The notes below the pieces were generated by a model, which was not told the origin of the DNA, did not search any database, and saw only the letters and a program-made list of their open reading frames with translations. From positions 1-16,122 of the forward strand of contig CAZZVE010000108.1 in assembly GCA_964657325.1 (NCBI GenBank): a DNA stretch of 16,122 bases, given 5' to 3'. Shown here piece by piece: positions 1 to 6,428 of the stretch. Both the position numbers and the translations under genes were made by a program. Position 1 is the stretch's first letter. Every line of letters begins with the position of its first letter. The stretch is from JBBQVS01 sp964657325. GTDB taxonomy: Bacteria; Chloroflexota; Ktedonobacteria; Ktedonobacterales; Ktedonobacteraceae.

Positions 1-1
1 G

Positions 2-112
2 GTGTCCCGTGATGATTTCGTGTCGCAGCGTCGCCGCAATTTGCTCCGCTATCGTGAGCTTTGTCACAAGTGGCGTGGTATAGCCCTTACTCAAAGGTGT
101 CATTGAGTTCAT
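2..112 (-). CDS. GntR-family transcriptional regulator, N-terminal part (runs off the left edge)
   Basis: The minus strand is open from an ATG at 112-110 to the window edge, giving about 37 residues. Residues 20-36 read like the first helix of a GntR winged helix-turn-helix (IAEQIAATLRHEIITG), matching the usual start of FadR/FCD-type GntR proteins. A purine-rich ribosome binding site (GGGGAAAG on the minus strand, 123-130) lies about ten bases upstream; a second ATG at 103-101 is possible. The gene is divergent from the hydrolase cluster, and its likely promoter lies inside the palindrome-rich spacer, so it probably represses both itself and the cluster in the absence of an effector. The effector-binding domain is outside the window, so the subfamily cannot be set. 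Confidence 0.75.
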   Translation of the reverse strand, partial: MNSMTPLSKGYTTPLVTKLTIAEQIAATLRHEIITGH

Positions 113-130
113 TCGTTTAATTCTTTCCCC

Positions 131-160
131 TTGACAAATGTCGTATGCATAATGCATACT
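131..160 (+). promoter_or_regulatory. Candidate promoter of the hydrolase cluster
   Basis: A perfect TTGACA -35 box at 131-136 is followed after 18 bases by CATACT (155-160). The alternative TACTAT at 157-162 would give a 20-base spacer. The hydrolase ATG is at 213. The spacer is almost filled by the palindrome at 143-159, the classic position for a repressor operator. Confidence 0.5.
143..159. promoter_or_regulatory. Perfect palindromic operator (17 bp) in the divergent promoter
   Basis: GTATGCAT and ATGCATAC form a perfect 8+8 inverted repeat around a central A. The outer GT...AC is compatible with GntR-family operators. It sits between the -35 and -10 boxes of the plus-strand promoter and touches the -10 box of the minus-strand promoter. 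Binding by the adjacent GntR protein is inferred. Confidence 0.6.
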
Positions 161-187
161 ATACACTATTCTAGACGGTATTGTCTA
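158..187 (-). promoter_or_regulatory. Candidate promoter of the gntR gene
   Basis: On the minus strand TAGACA (187-182) and TATAGT (163-158) are separated by 18 bases, ahead of the gntR start at 112. The -35 box lies inside the 171-188 palindrome and the -10 box overlaps the end of the 143-159 palindrome. This is a consensus match only. Confidence 0.45.
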
Positions 188-188
188 G
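171..188. promoter_or_regulatory. Second palindrome, possible auxiliary operator
   Basis: CTAGAC (171-176) and GTCTAG (183-188) are perfect 6-base arms separated by 6 bases. The site lies just downstream of the plus-strand -10 region and over the proposed minus-strand -35 box. Its sequence differs from the first palindrome, so it may bind a second protein or be part of the 5' leader. Confidence 0.35.
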
Positions 189-212
189 GGAGGCAGTAGG
201 AAAGGAAAATCC

Positions 213-1097
213 ATGACAAGTCACTCAGTCAGCATCGACGCTGGTACCATGAAACTTTCAGGACGCTTTCTTCCAGCAACGAATGGAGACCCTAGAGCAT
301 TGCTCGTTGCAATTCATGGTGGAACGTACACCAGTAAATATTTCGATACCCCTTCATCATCGCTCCTCGAGTTGTGTGCTTCTTTAGGGTATTCGATTCT
401 CGCTCTCGACCGTCCTGGATATGGGTCGGCCGTTTCCGTACCCGTTGATCAACTTTCGTTTGATAGCCAGGTTCCCGTCCTCCGGCACGCTCTTGAGGTA
501 ATTTGGCATGATTATGGTCAGCAATCCGCGGGGATGTTTTTGATTGGTCATTCGATTGGGGGGATGATCTCCTTACTGCTAGCGGCAGAAAACCCACACG
601 AGCGTCTGCTCGGTATGAATATGACCGGTGCTGGCGGCCTCTACAATGAGCAGACAAAGGCAGCGTTTGCGTCTTTAGTCAGTGATGCACCAACAGTGAT
701 GATGGATATCGCGATTAAAGTCATGGCCATGTACGGGCCGCCATGGTCCTATCCAGAGGAGCAAGCTCACTATGACCCGGAACGGGACGTCCCCACCGCC
801 GTGATAGAGCTTGCAGAGGCACAAACATGGGGCGCACGCCTGCCGCAGGTCGCGGCTCACGTGCGGGTACCTGTCCAGTTCATCGTGCCCGAATACGATC
901 ACATCTGGCGTGGTGATGCAGAGGCACTCAGTCATGTTGCCGAAATATTCACTGCCGCTCCATTTGTCGATATGGGCATACAACGCCTGGCTGGTCATTC
1001 AGTAGAGTTACATACGCTCGCTCGTGCCTTCTACATGAAAATACTCGCTTTTGTTGAGGAATGCATCCTCTATCGTGCCAATCGATCAAGTCTGTAA
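213..1097 (+). CDS. Alpha/beta hydrolase-fold enzyme
   Basis: The 294-residue protein has the alpha/beta hydrolase pattern: an oxyanion-type HGG at 35-37, the nucleophile elbow GHSIGG with Ser114, a likely acid Asp229 (EYDHIW) and a likely base His262 (AGHSVELH). The triad looks complete, so the enzyme should be active as an ester, lactone or C-C bond hydrolase; the substrate cannot be read from the sequence. There is no signal peptide, so it is probably cytoplasmic. The ATG at 213 follows a purine-rich stretch (AGGAAAGGAAA). It is the first gene after the divergent GntR promoter. The nearby VOC dioxygenase-like and YciI-like genes make a role in ring-compound breakdown possible (an inference). 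Confidence 0.85.
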   Translation: MTSHSVSIDAGTMKLSGRFLPATNGDPRALLVAIHGGTYTSKYFDTPSSSLLELCASLGYSILALDRPGYGSAVSVPVDQLSFDSQVPVLRHALEVIWHDYGQQSAGMFLIGHSIGGMISLLLAAENPHERLLGMNMTGAGGLYNEQTKAAFASLVSDAPTVMMDIAIKVMAMYGPPWSYPEEQAHYDPERDVPTAVIELAEAQTWGARLPQVAAHVRVPVQFIVPEYDHIWRGDAEALSHVAEIFTAAPFVDMGIQRLAGHSVELHTLARAFYMKILAFVEECILYRANRSSL

Positions 1098-1170
1098 ATC
1101 CTTTTACGGAGAGCAGGACGAAGATGCCTGCTGTTTACCGACCGAACAGTACCACAAAAAGGGATTTTTC

Positions 1171-1356
1171 ATGATTGAGCAGCAGATTACGACGGCAGCG
1201 ACCTCTAACGACACGCAGGAAAACTTGGCGAGCGTATCAAAGCACTGCTCTAGCGTGATGTGCTGCAATGGGAAGACTATTACTGACCGAGACAGCATCT
1301 TGGTGTGGAAAGAAGAGCGTAGTATGGAAGAGATGTTTCTCATCTTAACACCTTGA
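1171..1356 (+). CDS. Short unknown ORF or gene remnant in the hydrolase cluster
   Basis: An ATG at 1171 follows AAAAAGGGA and opens 61 codons, ending 13 bases before the start of the VOC gene, inside the same presumed transcript. The product is Ser/Thr/Cys-rich, begins MIEQQITTAATSND and ends MEEMFLILTP. It has no membrane segment and I recognise no family. The frame is also open upstream to 1051, within the 3' end of the hydrolase. It may be a genuine small protein or the stub of a deleted enzyme gene. Confidence 0.3.
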   Translation: MIEQQITTAATSNDTQENLASVSKHCSSVMCCNGKTITDRDSILVWKEERSMEEMFLILTP

Positions 1357-1369
1357 GAGGAGAAAAGGA

Positions 1370-1990
1370 ATGTCACACGTATCTGAGAACACGAGTTCCG
1401 TGCAACCTATCTTACACCATTTCAATCTGAAGACGACACGCTTGCACGAGATGATTGAATGGTACAGCACTGTGGTAGGCATGAAGGCAAACTACCAGTT
1501 TCCTGGTGGAGCTTGGCTTACCAATGACGAGGCTAACCATCGCATTGCGCTACTTGTCTCACCTTACCTGAGCGAGGACGCCGACAAATTGATGCATACT
1601 GGTTTCCATCATAGTGCCTTCGAGTATCCGTCGATGGGCGGTTTGTTCGACAACTACGTACGACTTAAGGCCCTAGGTATCAAGCCGCATGCGAGTTTAG
1701 ATCATGGGCTGACAACCTCCTTCTACTACGAGGATCCCGACGGCAATAGCGTTGAACTACAAGTCGATAATTTTAAGAATTGGCAGGAGTCCAGTGAGTG
1801 GATGCGTACCTCGCCACAGTTTGCCGCCAATCCCATAGGGATGCCCGTCGATCCCGAGCAGATGATCGCGGCATACAAGGCAGGTGCCTCGTTCGCCGAG
1901 TTACACAAACGCGCCTATAGTGGTGAGTTTCAGCCCTCTGAACCTTTCGACCTGCATGTGCCAATCGGTGATCCACGCTCTCCGATTTAG
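1370..1990 (+). CDS. VOC-superfamily protein, extradiol ring-cleavage dioxygenase-like
   Basis: The 206-residue protein has one vicinal-oxygen-chelate domain at about residues 14-135 and a roughly 70-residue tail. The three metal ligands expected in type I extradiol dioxygenases are present: His17 (LHHFNL), His81 (GFHHSAFEY) and Glu129 (GNSVELQ). Homologues of this kind use Fe(II) to open catechol-type rings, but single-domain VOC proteins also include glyoxalase-like and resistance proteins. A strong ribosome binding site (GAGAGGAGAAAAGG) precedes the ATG. It lies 272 bases after the hydrolase in the same direction. A dioxygenase followed by an alpha/beta hydrolase is the usual pair of a meta-cleavage pathway, so that role is plausible but unproven. 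Confidence 0.8.
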   Translation: MSHVSENTSSVQPILHHFNLKTTRLHEMIEWYSTVVGMKANYQFPGGAWLTNDEANHRIALLVSPYLSEDADKLMHTGFHHSAFEYPSMGGLFDNYVRLKALGIKPHASLDHGLTTSFYYEDPDGNSVELQVDNFKNWQESSEWMRTSPQFAANPIGMPVDPEQMIAAYKAGASFAELHKRAYSGEFQPSEPFDLHVPIGDPRSPI

Positions 1991-2107
1991 TTGTGGTGAT
2001 GGGTGGAAGACAACCCTTAGTGCGCACTCCTTTGGGAGAAGTAAACTATACGAGCATCTCATATTATGAGGAAACGCTTCAGGGAAAGCTTTGAAAAGGA
2101 TCGATGT

Positions 2108-2242
2108 ATGAATCAAGAACAACGTATCGCCTTTGTTCGTTCTCATCGAACAGCCATTTTCGGAGTCAAATATAAGAATGATGGGCCGAGTATATTAGTT
2201 GTGTACGACGTGATGGATAGCAACGACATCTTCATAATTTGA
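2108..2242 (+). pseudogene. Truncated PPOX-type (pyridoxamine-phosphate-oxidase-like) flavin/F420 protein, N-terminal fragment
   Basis: An ATG at 2108 after AAAAGGA opens only 44 codons. The peptide starts MNQEQRIAFVRSHRTAIFG and continues through DGPSILVVYDVMDSNDIFI. This is the first strand region of PPOX-class F420- or FMN-dependent enzymes, where a V-x-Y-x-x-D-G-D-like stretch follows a D-G-P/R-P turn. Those proteins normally have 120-150 residues, so about two thirds is missing. The stop codon at 2240 is followed directly by the ribosome binding site of the YciI-like gene, which suggests a deletion joined the two. The family call rests on recognition of a short segment. Confidence 0.5.
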
Positions 2243-2253
2243 GTGGAGGCATT

Positions 2254-2604
2254 ATGCGAATGTTTATCCTAGTCTCTCGTTTCCAAAAGCCGCTTGACGA
2301 GATCAACCACACGCTGCCACTACACAGCGAGTGGGTGCAACGGCAGTATGAGTCTGGACGATTTCTCGTCTCCGGGCGACGTGAACCGCCAATCGGGGGA
2401 ATCGTTGTGGTACGAGCATCGAGTGAAGAGGAGCTTCGTGAACTCCTGACCACTGATCCCTACCAACGGAGGGGGCTGGCTGAATATGAGATATTTCCCT
2501 TCGATGCCTCCGATTTTCCCAAGCGGAGTAGCGCGTTTGAGACCTTTGCTTCGGAACCGATGCGTGAACTGCCCATGCAGAAGACAGAAGGGACACAAGT
2601 ATGA
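2254..2604 (+). CDS. YciI-like (YCII domain) protein
   Basis: The 116-residue protein is a single YCII domain, a ferredoxin-like fold related to muconolactone isomerase. The conserved His24 (LPLHSEWV) and Asp68 (TTDPYQ), proposed active-site residues of the family, are both present, and the length is normal. I chose the ATG at 2254 because GTGGAGG (2243-2249) is ideally spaced before it; a TTG at 2239 in the same frame would lie before that site. It is the last gene of the cluster and converges on the GGDEF/HD-GYP gene. YciI proteins are small putative isomerases or dehydrochlorinases, often found with catabolic genes, and the exact reaction is unknown. Confidence 0.8.
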   Translation: MRMFILVSRFQKPLDEINHTLPLHSEWVQRQYESGRFLVSGRREPPIGGIVVVRASSEEELRELLTTDPYQRRGLAEYEIFPFDASDFPKRSSAFETFASEPMRELPMQKTEGTQV

Positions 2605-2673
2605 ATGGAAATAGGAGAAGACTTCTCATGCCATCTGTCTTGTTCTCTCAGTCAAATGGATAGTGCGAGGAGA

Positions 2674-2706
2674 GGAGGCTTCGTACTGATAGAGCACAAA
2701 GCCTCC
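2674..2706. terminator. Hairpin between convergent genes, possible bidirectional terminator
   Basis: GGAGGCTT (2674-2681) and AAGCCTCC (2699-2706) form a perfect 8-bp stem with a 17-base loop. It lies between the ends of the YciI-like gene (2604) and the GGDEF/HD-GYP gene (2712). There is no long T run on either side, so the terminator role is inferred mainly from position. Confidence 0.35.
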
Positions 2707-2711
2707 AACGC

Positions 2712-5255
2712 TTACAGAAGTGCATGCATGTGATCTGCATACGAGATGATTTCAGGAGAGGTAAACAGGGTATCTTCTGACATGCCCACCTGCGCCGTGT
2801 GCTCCTCATCAAGCACTTTGAGGAAGGCCACTACCACCCTTGGGTCGTACTGACTTCCCGCACAACGTTCAAGCTCTGCACGCGCATCCGCAACGGATAT
2901 TGGTTGCTTATATGAACGCTGTGAGATCATAGCATCGTATGAATCAATGACGCTAAGAATACGGGCACCAAGTGGAATGGCTTCGCCAGAGAGTCTCATA
3001 GGATAGCCTGTTCCGTCCCAGCGTTCATGGTGGGCAACCACTATATCAGCAAGTGCATTCAAAACACCACCAGCCTGAAAAAGAATATATTGCCCAATAA
3101 TCGGGTGTTTACGCATCACCATCCATTCCTCGTTTGTGAGGGAACCTGGCTTATGCAGGATCGCATCGGGAATGCCCATTTTCCCAATGTCGTGGAGCAA
3201 CGCTCCCAGCCGCACAAGGCGTATCGCTTCTTCTGATTGATTGAGGACGCGTGCAGTTGCCTCAGCGAGGACGACCATACGCTGCGCGTGCTCATATATT
3301 CCACGGTCGTGTACTGAAGCGACTGCAGTAAGAACCTGAACTGCTGCCATCTCTGCAGTTGCTGCTATCGTCTCTCGTGGGAGAGGAACACTGGCTGACG
3401 AAGATATGCCTTCTTTCAGGTCCGCAATACACACACGATTGCGCCCACTCTGCTTCGCTCGATACATGGCATGATCTGCGCGTTCTACGAGTTGCTCTCG
3501 AGTCATGCCATGAAATGTGGAAGTTGCAAGACCTATGCTAACAGTGATAGCAATGGAAATGGGAGATGCCTCGTCATCAGCTTGCCAGATACAAGGTTCA
3601 GCAGAGATCGCGCAACGGAGACGTTCCGCCGTTTGACGTGCGTCTTCAATATCAGAATCCGTCAAAACAATTGCAAACTCTTCTCCACCATAACGTCCTA
3701 CACAATCTTCCAGCCGCAGTACATGACGTAAACGCGACGCGACCTCGCGGAGAACGGCGTCACCAGCACGGTGGCCCCAGGTGTCGTTGACTCGCTTAAA
3801 ATGGTCCAAATCCAGGAAGAGAATCGCACATGGTACTTGCGTTCGTGTACATCGCGCCAATTCTTCGTCGATACGGCTCATGACGGCGCGGTGATTGGGC
3901 AGACCAGTGATGGCATCAGTCATTGCCTCAAGCTGTTTGCCTGCAAGTGCGTGCTGCGACACGATGAGTTCCCCTTGTATCTGCATTCTCAACCAGGTGT
4001 TTTCCACGACGGTGAGTGCTTGACGGATGATGACAATCACAATAAGTGCAAGGGCACTCAAGGAAGATTGTACCGCAATAGCTCCACCATGAGGAGTTAT
4101 GACGGTCAGGAGCACCGTGCTAGCTGTCAGCGATAGGACAAATGGTGCGATGGTCTGAAGGAGCATGAGTTCTCGTGAAACGTGACCTGAGGTAAGAAGA
4201 GATGAAGGCTCTACTGTACGAGAGTGTTTCTCTTGTTCGCGAGCAACACTCCGTGAGTATTCGACTGCAGCTAGCCCGATTAACTGCATACTCAGCGGCC
4301 ACAACATGTCTTGCAACGTTCCGGTGTTGAAACCTGCTGGGGAAAGTGAAAGAAAGCCGAGGAGTGTATCCGTAATCGCTAATGAGAGGAGACCCGCACA
4401 CAAGCGTACGAACACCGACTGCTGTTCCCGACTGGCAAGCGGGCTAAACATGAGCAATGTCACCACCGCGACCAGGAACAGATCATGCGCAGGGAAGTAG
4501 ACAGAAAGTACATCGGCTCCTATACTTCCAGAAAATTTAGCGATGGTTGGGCCGAGCAGGAAGAACCAGGAAAGAGCAAGTGCTGCGCCAATGACGGAGA
4601 GAGAGTCCAGGATCAGACGTGTTCGCCCGACGGCTGCTCTGTTTTTACGCGTCAATAGAAGTGTCCCGACTAAGAGGAACGGATAGGCACCGACGAACCC
4701 AACGTCGTACAGACCGGGAAAAGGGACTTGGAAGGAAGGCATACGCACATCATAGCTCGTCCAGATTGCCTGCCCACTCGTGTAGAGGGCGATGCCCAGC
4801 GTGAGCAGGCTCCACGCAAGGCACACTCGCTTGGCCGTGTGTATATCGCTCTGGTCGATGGTTGTTGTGCCTGCATTGTGCTTCATTTCGTATCGCATCT
4901 GTCTCCATGTTCGATGCAATCGATGTGTAAGACGCAGACAAAATACGAGACCGATGGCCTCACCAACAAACTGGAAGATGTCAGAGAGGCTTTTGAGCAG
5001 GAAGCTCTGCCCAGGGACCTGTCCTGCACTATTCATGAGGAGCAAGAAGAGCGTGAAGAAGCCAGTAAAGCCAAGTACGAGCCAAGAACTCTTGCGTTCC
5101 AGCCACGGTTCGTGTGGCAATGCGGCCCCACGAACATGGAGCGGTTTCGCACCATTGTGTTTAGACTGGTCTCTCCCCCTGGACTCGTCGCTTCTCTTTC
5201 CGCTTGATGAAGACGGATTGACTGGGACGTCCTGTTCTTGAAGATCGCGTAGCAT
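2712..5255 (-). CDS. Membrane-bound GGDEF and HD-GYP domain protein (cyclic di-GMP cyclase/phosphodiesterase)
   Basis: The 847-residue protein starts with a polar cytoplasmic stretch (about 1-55). About ten hydrophobic helices follow (about 55-425), probably an unrecognised membrane sensor module. Next is a GGDEF domain whose signature RYGGEEF puts GGEEF at 523-527, with an RLED product-inhibition site at 514-517, exactly five residues before it. The C-terminal HD-GYP domain has LLHDIGK with His688-Asp689, a later HHERWDGTGYP and GYP at 750-752. Both catalytic signatures look intact, so it could make and degrade cyclic di-GMP. The start is firm: AGGAGGA stands just before the ATG at 5255. It is monocistronic, converges on the YciI-like gene and has a hairpin-rich upstream region. 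Confidence 0.93.
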   Translation of the reverse strand: MLRDLQEQDVPVNPSSSSGKRSDESRGRDQSKHNGAKPLHVRGAALPHEPWLERKSSWLVLGFTGFFTLFLLLMNSAGQVPGQSFLLKSLSDIFQFVGEAIGLVFCLRLTHRLHRTWRQMRYEMKHNAGTTTIDQSDIHTAKRVCLAWSLLTLGIALYTSGQAIWTSYDVRMPSFQVPFPGLYDVGFVGAYPFLLVGTLLLTRKNRAAVGRTRLILDSLSVIGAALALSWFFLLGPTIAKFSGSIGADVLSVYFPAHDLFLVAVVTLLMFSPLASREQQSVFVRLCAGLLSLAITDTLLGFLSLSPAGFNTGTLQDMLWPLSMQLIGLAAVEYSRSVAREQEKHSRTVEPSSLLTSGHVSRELMLLQTIAPFVLSLTASTVLLTVITPHGGAIAVQSSLSALALIVIVIIRQALTVVENTWLRMQIQGELIVSQHALAGKQLEAMTDAITGLPNHRAVMSRIDEELARCTRTQVPCAILFLDLDHFKRVNDTWGHRAGDAVLREVASRLRHVLRLEDCVGRYGGEEFAIVLTDSDIEDARQTAERLRCAISAEPCIWQADDEASPISIAITVSIGLATSTFHGMTREQLVERADHAMYRAKQSGRNRVCIADLKEGISSSASVPLPRETIAATAEMAAVQVLTAVASVHDRGIYEHAQRMVVLAEATARVLNQSEEAIRLVRLGALLHDIGKMGIPDAILHKPGSLTNEEWMVMRKHPIIGQYILFQAGGVLNALADIVVAHHERWDGTGYPMRLSGEAIPLGARILSVIDSYDAMISQRSYKQPISVADARAELERCAGSQYDPRVVVAFLKVLDEEHTAQVGMSEDTLFTSPEIISYADHMHALL

Positions 5256-5383
5256 TCTTCCTCCTCTTTTTCTTTAAGCACACCCCTCACTCCTGAGGAG
5301 CGCATGGTGCGTAAGACTTGTGTTAGCACAGGAAGCGTCCCTGCATACCCTCCTGAAGCATACTTTTCTTCTCAAACCGTGTT

Positions 5384-5415
5384 GAGAAGCTCTCCGTATC
5401 CTGATAGAGCTTCTC
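5384..5415. repeat. Inverted repeat (10-bp arms) upstream of the GGDEF/HD-GYP gene
   Basis: GAGAAGCTCT (5384-5393) and AGAGCTTCTC (5406-5415) are perfect arms around a 12-base loop. Read on the plus strand it is followed by a T-rich stretch (TTCATCTTT). It lies about 130 bases upstream of the minus-strand start codon at 5255, so it could be a leader hairpin or a terminator. Confidence 0.4.
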
Positions 5416-5500
5416 TTCATCTTTATCGACAGAGGCACACAACGCAGTAGAGCAAGGAAGGGTGTGCAACACCCAGAATGGGGAGGAGGACAAGAAATTC

Positions 5501-5533
5501 CTTACACCACAAGGAAACTCTTGTGCTTGTAAG
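5501..5533. repeat. Imperfect hairpin in the same upstream region
   Basis: CTTACACCACAAG (5501-5513) pairs with CTTGTGCTTGTAAG (5520-5533) except for one bulge, around a 6-base loop. A smaller perfect hairpin, GGGTGT-GCA-ACACCC, lies at 5460-5474. Three hairpins within 150 bases suggest structured RNA or a relic. No known riboswitch class was recognised. Confidence 0.3.
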
Positions 5534-6071
5534 ATACCCTTGAGGATGCCTTGTAGAGAGACATTTAGGAAAACTGAAGAGGAGGAATGAACACACGTAT
5601 GCTGTAAAATTTGCCAATGGATGGAGAAGTAAGCACAACATAGGAGTAGAATTGAGTGTAAATGGGAGAATGAAGCAACTGTTAAAGCCAGTGTACAATT
5701 GGTTCATGCAAGCATTTGGTGAAAGACTGGGAAAAATGACTTCCCATCCTGGCTCATGCTGGACCCAGCGTTGTTCGGTTTGTGGCTGGGGGTCGAGTAT
5801 GAGCTATACGAAAAATCACGTTAAGGCCAAAGGGAGAGGTCTCCATGGTTTTTCGGTTTTTTTGAGAGGCAGGATACACAGAAATGAAGCTTTTTGTGCT
5901 TTTGAGAACATCTACAAGACATACTGCTATCTAGCTTTCTCTTAAGAGTGTGCATTTCATTAATAGGGAAGGAATATGAAACTCGGAAAGGATACAGGAA
6001 AAGAATGGCTGAAGTGCTGTCGAGGCGTTCACCTCGCGCATTGACCACGAATGAAGTAATATCCCCGACTG

Positions 6072-6183
6072 CTAGCTCTGCGGCTTGTCGTAGTTCATCA
6101 GCCAGGTGACACCGAACTGGTCGGTGCAGTGGGCGATGATGGCACCCCAGCCGCCTCGCCAGAAGCAAGATGTCCTCTCTGCA
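6072..6183 (-). pseudogene. C-terminal relic of a PhnB-type VOC protein
   Basis: On the minus strand, in a frame different from the longest ORF there, residues read FWRGGWGAIIAHCTDQFGV and then TWLMNYDKPQS before a TAG at 6074-6072. A glycine/tryptophan strand, then a (T)D-x-FG-V-x-W segment and an M-N-x end, is the typical C-terminus of PhnB-like VOC proteins. Reading upstream, the frame meets a TGA near 6198, and no start or N-terminal half is present. It is therefore a short 3' fragment, probably left by deletion or insertion. Base use is richer in G+C than the AT-rich flank to its right. Confidence 0.6.
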
Positions 6184-6231
6184 CTCGTCTTTCAGAAAAG
6201 GTTCACTCTCATTACCAGCCGAGGCTCCAAT

Positions 6232-6256
6232 CACGATGATACATAATATCATCGTG
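6232..6256. repeat. Perfect inverted repeat (10-bp arms)
   Basis: CACGATGATA (6232-6241) and TATCATCGTG (6247-6256) flank a 5-base loop. A T6 run follows about nine bases later on the plus strand (TTACTTTTTTAC), so it may be a weak terminator. It may instead be a border of the PhnB relic; no gene depends on it clearly. Confidence 0.4.
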
Positions 6257-6361
6257 TGCAATTACTTTTTTACAAGGGCCAAAATCACTCAATAAAGCAT
6301 CTTGCCTTGTTTCATCATAATACAATTTGCTTTTTTATAAATAGAACAATTATGCCATGAT

Positions 6362-6425
6362 ACCTTCTTAGCAGAAGAAGGTGTCTGCTCCCTCTTCTTC
6401 CCCACTGAGCAGCAAACACCTTTCT
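6362..6425 (-). terminator. Nested hairpins just after the seven-helix membrane protein gene
   Basis: Downstream of the minus-strand stop at 6429, AAGGTGTTTGCTGCTC pairs with the later GAGCAGACACCTT except for a short bulge. ACCTTCTT (6362-6369) and AAGAAGGT (6375-6382) form a second, alternative 8-bp stem. The arms share sequence, so two mutually exclusive folds are possible. A U-rich tail is weak, but the position directly after a stop codon fits a terminator. Confidence 0.45.
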
Positions 6426-6428
6426 TGT

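Larger units (their letters stand above)
5256..6071. other. Intergenic stretch without a convincing gene
   Basis: About 0.8 kb upstream of the GGDEF/HD-GYP gene. It holds several hairpins (5384-5415, 5460-5474, 5501-5533), listed separately where clear. The plus-strand frame 5652-5945 encodes a 97-residue peptide with one CxxC (QRCSVCG) but no recognisable domain and no good start signal. I see no clear sigma-70 promoter for the minus-strand gene. Confidence 0.5.

Noticed and set aside
2239..2253. TTG start giving a longer YciI-like protein
   Set aside because: The Shine-Dalgarno sequence GTGGAGG lies after this TTG and directly before the ATG at 2254, and the family begins at that Met.
5256..5560. 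Cyclic di-GMP riboswitch upstream of the GGDEF/HD-GYP gene
   Set aside because: Hairpins are present, but the conserved core of the known cyclic di-GMP riboswitch classes was not seen.
5652..5945. 97-residue plus-strand ORF with one CxxC
   Set aside because: No good ribosome binding site, no second Cys pair for a zinc ribbon and no recognisable domain, so a transposase or zinc-ribbon call is not supported.
5821..6261. 146-residue minus-strand ORF
   Set aside because: The recognisable PhnB-like residues are in another frame on the same strand, so this ORF is a shadow of the relic.
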